The position numbers were made by a program, and so were the translations under genes. Shown here one piece after another: positions 28,757 to 33,486 of a stretch of DNA of 33,486 nt (the stretch's first letter is position 1; every line of letters begins with the position of its first letter). The notes under the pieces are model-generated. The model saw only the letters and a program-made list of their open reading frames with translations. It was not told the DNA's origin and searched no databases. The stretch comes from an uncultured Cycloclasticus sp. Its GTDB lineage: Bacteria > Pseudomonadota > Gammaproteobacteria > Methylococcales > Cycloclasticaceae. Location of the stretch: contig CAJXOJ010000024.1 of assembly GCA_913057515.1 (NCBI GenBank), positions 1 through 33,486 of the forward strand, written 5' to 3'.

Positions 28757-29632
28757 TTATAAGCCCATAATTTGCAGATAAGTATTGTTAATTTTTTCAC
28801 CCCAAATTAATGCAATAAAAGCAGCAATGGATAGGTAAGGGCCAAAGGGTATGGGGATGTTTTTGTCACGGCCTTTGATGAGGATGAGTGTTAACCCAAT
28901 AGCAGCGCCAACAAAAGCGGATAACATAATTACGAGGGGCAGCATTGTCCAGCCTAATAAGGCGCCAATAGCCGCTAGGAGTTTAAAGTCGCCATAGCCC
29001 ATGCCTTCTTTGCCGGTCACTAACTTAAAGACCCAAAAAACAGCCCAGAGAGAAAGATAGCCTGCTATCGCACCTATTAAAGCTGTTTGGGGTGTGACAA
29101 ACACGCCAAAAAGGCTGGCAAATAACGCGAACCAAAGCAGTGGTAGAGTGATCGAGTCAGGTAATAGTTGAGTGTCGAAATCTATAAGCGTTAAACAAAC
29201 TAAGCTCCAAGTAAACAAGAGTGCTACGCCCGTTTGGATGGACAGGCCAAACTGAATGGCGATAAAAATGGATAAAATAGCCGTGATCAATTCAACAAGA
29301 GGATAGCGTATTGAAATGTTTTTTTTACAGTTATTGCATTGCCCCCTTAAAAAAAGGTAGCTAACAACCGGTATATTTTCTAAAGCGCTAATTTGGTGAC
29401 CACAAAATGGACAGCGAGAACGTGGTTGAGATAAGTTAAATACCTCTGAGGAGGTAGGTTGGCTATCCTCTTGCTCAAGAAACGCTAAACATTCTTGGCG
29501 CCAACCGTTTTGTAACATGATGGGTAGACGATAAACGACTACATTTAGGAAGCTGCCAACTAATAAGCCTAGAAAACCGACAGACAGGTATAAAAAGGTG
29601 ACGTTTTGTTCAAGTGCAAGAAAAATATCCAT
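28757..29632 (-). CDS. pilD: PilD, prepilin peptidase / N-methyltransferase
   Basis: A 291-residue polytopic inner-membrane aspartic protease that cleaves and N-methylates type IV prepilins and type II secretion pseudopilins. The cytoplasmic zinc loop has C74, C77, C99 and C102. The two catalytic aspartates are D151 (LIDFDTQLLPD) and D215 (GMGYGDFKL), very near the Pseudomonas PilD positions. About seven further hydrophobic helices follow. It lies 12 bases after pilC in the pilBCD operon. Confidence 0.96.
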   Translation of the reverse strand: MDIFLALEQNVTFLYLSVGFLGLLVGSFLNVVVYRLPIMLQNGWRQECLAFLEQEDSQPTSSEVFNLSQPRSRCPFCGHQISALENIPVVSYLFLRGQCNNCKKNISIRYPLVELITAILSIFIAIQFGLSIQTGVALLFTWSLVCLTLIDFDTQLLPDSITLPLLWFALFASLFGVFVTPQTALIGAIAGYLSLWAVFWVFKLVTGKEGMGYGDFKLLAAIGALLGWTMLPLVIMLSAFVGAAIGLTLILIKGRDKNIPIPFGPYLSIAAFIALIWGEKINNTYLQIMGL

Positions 29633-29644
29633 TCACTAAGTTCT

Positions 29645-30865
29645 TTAGAAGACAGAGCCCATCATGAATATAGGTAAGTACATGGCGATAATTAAGCCAC
29701 CAACCAATACTCCTAAAATAGCCATAACTAAGGGCTCAATCAGGCTAGATAATGAGTCAACCGCGTTATCGACTTCTTCTTCATAAAAGTCAGCCACTTT
29801 GGCAAGCATACTTTCAACCGAGCCGGCTTCTTCACCAATGGCCACCATTTGAACAACCATATGTGGAAATAACTCCACATTTTTCATTGATTGCTGAAGT
29901 TGAATACCTGTTGCAACTTGTTCCCTCATTTTTAAAACGGCTTCTGAATAGACAATATTACCCGTTGCGCCAGCAACAGACTCAAGTGCTTCTACTAAAG
30001 GGACACCAGCGGCAGACATGGTTGATAGTGTTCTGGCATAACGAGCAATGGCCGCTTTATTAATAATGTCGCCAATGATCGGCATCTTTAGCACCATTCT
30101 ATCGATAAGGTGATTGAATTTACGCGAGCGCTTTTTGATTTGCATGGTAACGAAGACAGCAACACCGATAACTCCAAATACTGCCCACCACCATTCTTGC
30201 ATGAACTCTGATAGCTCTACTACCATTTGAGTAAAGGCGGGTAGATCAGCTCCAAAGCTCTGGAAGAGGCTTTCGAACTGCGGTACAACAAATATCAATA
30301 AAATAGCGGTGACAATGCCAGCAACAACTAATACGGCAATGGGGTAAGTGAGCGCTTTCTTTATTTTTGCTTTTAAACTTTCGGTTTTTTCTTTGTACTC
30401 TGCAATTTTGACCAATAATTCTTCAAGAATACCGGCGTGTTCCCCTGCTTCCACTAAATTACAAAATAATTCGTCAAAATGGTATGGGTATTTGCTTAAC
30501 CCCTCCGTTAATGTCGAGCCGCCTTCTACTTGTGATTTAATGTCAGCGAGCATATCCTGCATGGCAGGTTTTTCATGGCCTTTGCCAATAATGTCAAATG
30601 CTTGCACCAATGGGATGCCAGAGGCCATCATGGTGGCTAATTGACGACTAAAAATAGCAATATCTTTAGGGGTGATAGGCTTTTGGCTCATACCACCGAA
30701 CAGGGCTTTTGGTTTTTTCTTAACTTTAATGGGGCGAATGCCTTGGCGACGTAGTTCAGCCTTTACAATAGCATCACTTCGGGCGCTAATTTCGCCTTTA
30801 TTGCGGTTGCCTTTATTATCGGTTCCTTCCCATATATAAGTAATTTTAGATGCGCTAGTAGCCAT
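29645..30865 (-). CDS. pilC: PilC, type IV pilus inner-membrane platform protein
   Basis: A 406-residue T2SF-family protein with two repeated GspF domains. The first includes DIAIFSRQLATMMASGIPLVQAF near residue 65 and the second ARYARTLSTMSAAGVPLVEALE near residue 275. Three transmembrane helices lie near residues 170-195, 225-245 and 375-400. It forms the platform on which the PilB and PilT motors act. It follows pilB by five bases. Confidence 0.96.
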   Translation of the reverse strand: MATSASKITYIWEGTDNKGNRNKGEISARSDAIVKAELRRQGIRPIKVKKKPKALFGGMSQKPITPKDIAIFSRQLATMMASGIPLVQAFDIIGKGHEKPAMQDMLADIKSQVEGGSTLTEGLSKYPYHFDELFCNLVEAGEHAGILEELLVKIAEYKEKTESLKAKIKKALTYPIAVLVVAGIVTAILLIFVVPQFESLFQSFGADLPAFTQMVVELSEFMQEWWWAVFGVIGVAVFVTMQIKKRSRKFNHLIDRMVLKMPIIGDIINKAAIARYARTLSTMSAAGVPLVEALESVAGATGNIVYSEAVLKMREQVATGIQLQQSMKNVELFPHMVVQMVAIGEEAGSVESMLAKVADFYEEEVDNAVDSLSSLIEPLVMAILGVLVGGLIIAMYLPIFMMGSVF

Positions 30866-30870
30866 AATGT

Positions 30871-32586
30871 TTAATCTTTAGTGATTCGGTTTATTTCTTC
30901 AATACTGGTAATACCATCTTTAACTTTTCTTAGGCCTGATTCTCTGAGTGTTAAAACGCCCTCACTCGCTGACTGTTCTACAAGCTCGTTTGTTGTGCAA
31001 TTCTGAATAATCAGTTTCTCCATTGCTTCAGATATTGGCATCACCTGAAAAATACCCACACGACCTTTGTAGCCGTTAGAGCACTGGTCGCAGCCTATCG
31101 CTTTGAAGGTAGTAAGGCTTTTTGCCTCTTCTTCACTAAAGCCTTCTTTAATCAGCAGTTCGCTGGGAAGCCGTTCTTCTTGCTTACATTTATTACAGAG
31201 CTTTCTGGCCAGACGTTGCGCCATAATAAGTAATACCGATGCGGCAATGTTATAAGGGGGAACCCCCATTTGGTTTAAGCGATTAAGGGTTTGTGGCGCA
31301 TCGTTAGTGTGTAAAGTAGATAAGACAAGGTGACCAGTTTGAGCGGCCTTAACAGAAATTTCTGCGGTTTCTAGATCTCGAATCTCCCCCACCATAATAA
31401 TATCGGGGTCTTGTCTTAAAAATGCACGTAACGCCTCAGCAAAGGTTAAGCCGGTTTTAGGGTTTACATTAACCTGGTTGATGCCTGCGACTGTAATCTC
31501 AACGGGGTCTTCAGCCGTTGAAATATTGATATCAGGCTCATTTAATATATTAAGCGCGGTATATAAGCTCACCGTTTTACCACTACCAGTAGGCCCAGTA
31601 ACTAAAATCATTCCATATGGCTTTTTAATAGCAGTAAGAAATGCCTCTTTTTGCTCTGGGTCGAAGCCTAGTTGTTCAATACCCACTTGAGCGCTGGTGG
31701 GGTCCAAGATACGTAAAACAATTTTCTCACCGTATAAGGTTGGGCAGGTGTTAACACGAAAGTCAATAGCCCTACTCTTTGATAAAGCCATTTTAATACG
31801 GCCATCCTGCGGGATGCGGCGTTCAGAAATATTCATGCGAGACATCACTTTAATTCGTGAGGTCAGCTTATTAGAGATATTCATCGGAGGTGAAGCAACT
31901 TCTTTCAAAATACCATCTTGGCGAGTTCGAATCCTAAAGCTCTTCTCATAGGGCTCAAAATGAATATCCGAGGCGCCTTTTTTAATAGCATCGAGTAAAA
32001 TTTTATTTACAAAGCGAACAATGGGCGCGTCATCAATTTCAGTGTCATTGTCAATATCGTCATGAGGTAAGGCATCGGCATCTTCAAAATCAATATTTTC
32101 TAGATCATCATCCAACAAGTCATCCATGGATGTATCTTCTTCATCCATTGCGGTTTCAATAACACGTGCTAGCTTGTCTTCTTCAACAAGAATGGCTTCG
32201 GTACTCATTCTTGTTTGAAATTTTATTTCATCGAGTGCTTGAAGGTTGGTGGGGTCTGACACGGCAACAAATAGTTTATTGCCACGTTTAAATATAGGTA
32301 GCACATGATGCTTGCGAATAAGCTTTTCATCGACAAGGGCCCGAGGAATAAGACTAGTATTAAGTGCATTAATGTCGAAAAGTGGAACACCAAACTCTTC
32401 AGATGCTGATAATGCAATGGTTTGACTATCCAAAACTTTTTGCTCAACCAGATATGAAACAAAAGGTCTTTTCTTTTTATTGGCTTCGTCAAAATACCGG
32501 TGAGCAACTTCCTCGGTCATTAAACCATCGAGTACTAATCGCCTAGCTAAGCCACCTAAATAAATTTTTCCGCTTGATACAGCCAT
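30871..32586 (-). CDS. pilB: PilB, type IV pilus extension ATPase
   Basis: A 571-residue hexameric motor ATPase that drives pilin polymerisation. The N-terminal MshEN-type domain (about 1-140) is followed by an unusually acidic linker (about 148-186, rich in Asp and Glu). The ATPase domain has Walker A GPTGSGKT at 331-338, the Asp box, Walker B-like DPDIIMVGEIRD near 393-404 and the His box GHLVLSTLHTNDA. The zinc cysteines C464, C467, C499 and C502 are present. It is first in the pilBCD-coaE-zapD-yacG block. A pilA gene often lies upstream of pilB but is absent here. Confidence 0.96.
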   Translation of the reverse strand: MAVSSGKIYLGGLARRLVLDGLMTEEVAHRYFDEANKKKRPFVSYLVEQKVLDSQTIALSASEEFGVPLFDINALNTSLIPRALVDEKLIRKHHVLPIFKRGNKLFVAVSDPTNLQALDEIKFQTRMSTEAILVEEDKLARVIETAMDEEDTSMDDLLDDDLENIDFEDADALPHDDIDNDTEIDDAPIVRFVNKILLDAIKKGASDIHFEPYEKSFRIRTRQDGILKEVASPPMNISNKLTSRIKVMSRMNISERRIPQDGRIKMALSKSRAIDFRVNTCPTLYGEKIVLRILDPTSAQVGIEQLGFDPEQKEAFLTAIKKPYGMILVTGPTGSGKTVSLYTALNILNEPDINISTAEDPVEITVAGINQVNVNPKTGLTFAEALRAFLRQDPDIIMVGEIRDLETAEISVKAAQTGHLVLSTLHTNDAPQTLNRLNQMGVPPYNIAASVLLIMAQRLARKLCNKCKQEERLPSELLIKEGFSEEEAKSLTTFKAIGCDQCSNGYKGRVGIFQVMPISEAMEKLIIQNCTTNELVEQSASEGVLTLRESGLRKVKDGITSIEEINRITKD

Positions 32587-32811
32587 GTTGAGTCTAATAA
32601 TTCCCTATATTTAATTACATAATAAACAATACACTGCTTAATGTTAGTAGAAAATAAAGTTTTGTGTCGTAAATATAAAATGATTTTGTTTGTATTGAGC
32701 AGCCTAGTTCGACAAAATTGCAAAGGTTTTGTGAAAGTGGGTGAGTGGCTGTGTAATGTAGGGCTCAGCTTCATCTGTGAGTTTGTTATTATCAGTATGC
32801 GCGAGTGTAAG
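32587..32811. other. AT-rich non-coding stretch upstream of pilB
   Basis: No supported gene is seen here, and no pilin: no frame shows the short leader plus FTLIE-type helix of a prepilin. The promoter for the minus-strand pil block must lie here; many AT-rich boxes are present but none has a convincing -35/-10 pair. No GG-N10-GC sigma-54 element stands out. Confidence 0.4.
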
Positions 32812-32991
32812 ATGGATACATTGTCTTTAAACCGTGTAGAACAGCAAATAGATATGCGTCGCTTAGAGAAAATGAGGTAGAACATATAGACCAATATTTA
32901 TTTCGATTTGCAAAATTGCAAGACATCATTGGAAAAGACTTTTTCAGGCAATCTTTATTTATTAGAAGAAGGTGTAGCCGACATATCCTAA
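32812..32991 (+). pseudogene. Decayed remnant of a helical protein resembling HepT/MNT-partner antitoxin-type proteins
   Basis: Pieces of one protein seem to be spread over three frames. The first runs MDTLSLNRVEQQIDMRRLEKMR and stops at TAG 32878-32880. A second frame from about 32874 reads EVEHIDQYLFRFAKLQDIIGKDFF. A third frame after a T-run near 32940 reads NLYLLEEGVADIS and stops at 32989-32991. The D-x-x-LFRFxKLQD pattern followed by LLEEGV recalls small all-helical proteins often paired with MNT nucleotidyltransferases. The family name is from memory and uncertain. The expected C-terminal half (LNRLEKLG...RN...H) is missing. At least two frameshifts and a truncation are needed. Confidence 0.4.
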
Positions 32992-33106
32992 TTAAAAGGT
33001 GATAAGAAGGGACTTCGTTAAGTTGTTATTCTCAGGTAACTGGTTCATTGTGTTTAAGTTTAAAAATGGTCATGCATATGTTGTAAATTACCAAGATTAT
33101 CACTAG
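32992..33106 (+). pseudogene. higB: HigB-like toxin, truncated and frameshifted remnant
   Basis: Only the C-terminal third of a HigB/RelE-type toxin remains. One frame reads LKGDKKGLR and hits TAA at 33019-33021. A second frame from 33017 reads VKLLFSGNWFIVFKFKNGHAYVVNYQDYH and stops at TAG 33104-33106. HigB proteins typically end LKGDxKGxW...SGNWRxxFxFxxGxAxxxxxxDYH, so the match is clear. The N-terminal part is absent, and no intact toxin frame is possible. The stop overlaps the ribosome site of the HigA-like gene, the normal higBA arrangement. Confidence 0.75.
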
Positions 33107-33113
33107 GAGAATA

Positions 33114-33377
33114 ATGATGATAGAACCGTTTAACCCACCTCACCCTGGTGAACTTATACATGAAGCATACATTGAGCCTTTTAATGAAATAACCGGTAAT
33201 AAAATAGCCGATAGTTTAGGGGTGGCTCATAGTAAGTTAAGTCTCATTCTAAATGGCAAGTCCCGTATTTCACCTGAAATGGCTGTTAGTCTTTCTTGTG
33301 TTCTTGGTGGAACAGATCAAAGCTGGTTAAATTTACAAGCCCATTATGATTTAGGCATAGCGCGTTCATGTGGTTAA
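33114..33377 (+). CDS. higA: HigA-family antitoxin, Xre-type DNA-binding protein
   Basis: An 87-residue protein of the HigA family. It starts with PPHPGELIHEAYIEPF, followed by a helix-turn-helix (GNKIADSLGVAHSKLSLILNGKSRISPEMAVSLS) and ends with WLNLQAHYDLGIA, all diagnostic. HigA neutralises HigB and represses its own operon. AGGAG (33105-33109) lies four bases before ATG 33114 and seven before ATG 33117, so the second ATG may be the true start. Its toxin partner immediately upstream is broken, leaving the antitoxin orphaned. The frame itself is intact and may act only as a regulator. Confidence 0.92.
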   Translation: MMIEPFNPPHPGELIHEAYIEPFNEITGNKIADSLGVAHSKLSLILNGKSRISPEMAVSLSCVLGGTDQSWLNLQAHYDLGIARSCG

Positions 33378-33436
33378 AACTAATAAACTAAAACCTATTG
33401 ACTTTGAATTGGCGGTTATTTAAGCCGAGTTTACCG

Positions 33437-33486
33437 CTGTCTCTTATACACATCTCCGAGCCCACGAGACGCTACGCTATCTCGTA
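33437..33486 (+). other. Illumina Nextera adapter, index and flow-cell sequence (artefact)
   Basis: The last 50 bases are not genomic. CTGTCTCTTATACACATCT begins at 33437, followed by the read-2 transposase adapter CCGAGCCCACGAGAC ending at 33470. An 8-base index GCTACGCT (33471-33478, which I recall as Nextera N709) and ATCTCGTA, the start of the P7 sequence, complete it. Genomic sequence ends at 33436. Confidence 0.98.

Noticed and set aside
32641-32811. N-terminal extension (57 codons) of the frame that ends at 32880
   Set aside because: The peptide is Cys/Phe-rich without family features, begins at an unsupported ATG, and only its last 22 codons fit the remnant; the rest is probably non-coding.
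32587-33113. Search for a prepilin (pilA) or sigma-54 promoter upstream of pilB
   Set aside because: No leader peptide with a Gly/Phe cleavage site and hydrophobic helix, and no GG-N10-GC element, could be found on either strand.
1-33436. CRISPR arrays, insertion sequences, tRNA or rRNA genes
   Set aside because: No regularly spaced repeats, transposase motifs, paired IS ends, cloverleaf-like sequences or rRNA signatures were recognised on reading.

Overview
The window carries a chromosomal core region of a gammaproteobacterium. Evidence is the canonical dcw (division and cell wall) order from mraZ to lpxC, a lipid A gene (so Gram-negative), the gammaproteobacterial run dciA / M23 peptidase / secA / argJ / Nudix fusion, and a pilBCD-coaE-zapD-yacG block. 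The DNA is A+T-leaning by eye. MurB is of the short type II form. Together these suggest a Thiotrichales-like lineage (for example near Cycloclasticus or Methylophaga), but genus is only an inference.

Layout. (1) 1-1343: the tail of a tiny membrane protein, possibly DUF2474, running in from the left edge, convergent with a DUF711-family gene. (2) 1344-1915: a gene-free AT-rich stretch ending in a near-consensus sigma-70 promoter and a 10-bp-periodic repeat that looks like the MraZ operator. (3) 1916-19531: the complete dcw cluster, mraZ-rsmH-ftsL-ftsI-murE-murF-mraY-murD-ftsW-murG-murC-murB-ddlB-ftsQ-ftsA-ftsZ. Nearly every junction overlaps by 1 to 16 bases until the spacing opens before ftsZ. 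(4) 19694-27119: lpxC, divergent dciA and M23 peptidase, secA, argJ and a Nudix-ThiE-like fusion. (5) 27155-32586 on the minus strand: pilB-pilC-pilD-coaE-zapD-yacG; the 59-codon yacG sits between zapD and the Nudix gene. (6) 32587-33436: a decayed patch holding remnants of a helical partner-type protein and of a HigB-like toxin, followed by an intact HigA-like antitoxin. (7) 33437-33486 is not biology: it is Illumina Nextera adapter with index and flow-cell sequence.

The genes work together. MurC-F and Ddl build UDP-MurNAc-pentapeptide, MraY and MurG make lipid II, and FtsW and FtsI polymerise and cross-link it at the septum, organised by FtsZ, FtsA, FtsQ and FtsL. ZapD from the pil block bundles FtsZ, and an M23 factor remodels septal wall. 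LpxC supplies the outer leaflet, SecA exports envelope proteins, and DciA loads the replicative helicase. PilB/C/D drive type IV pilus assembly.

No CRISPR array, IS element, prophage, rRNA or tRNA was recognised. I did not find a convincing undescribed system. The best leads are the MraZ operator, the decayed toxin-antitoxin patch, the Nudix-ThiE fusion and the tail-less hairpin after ftsZ.
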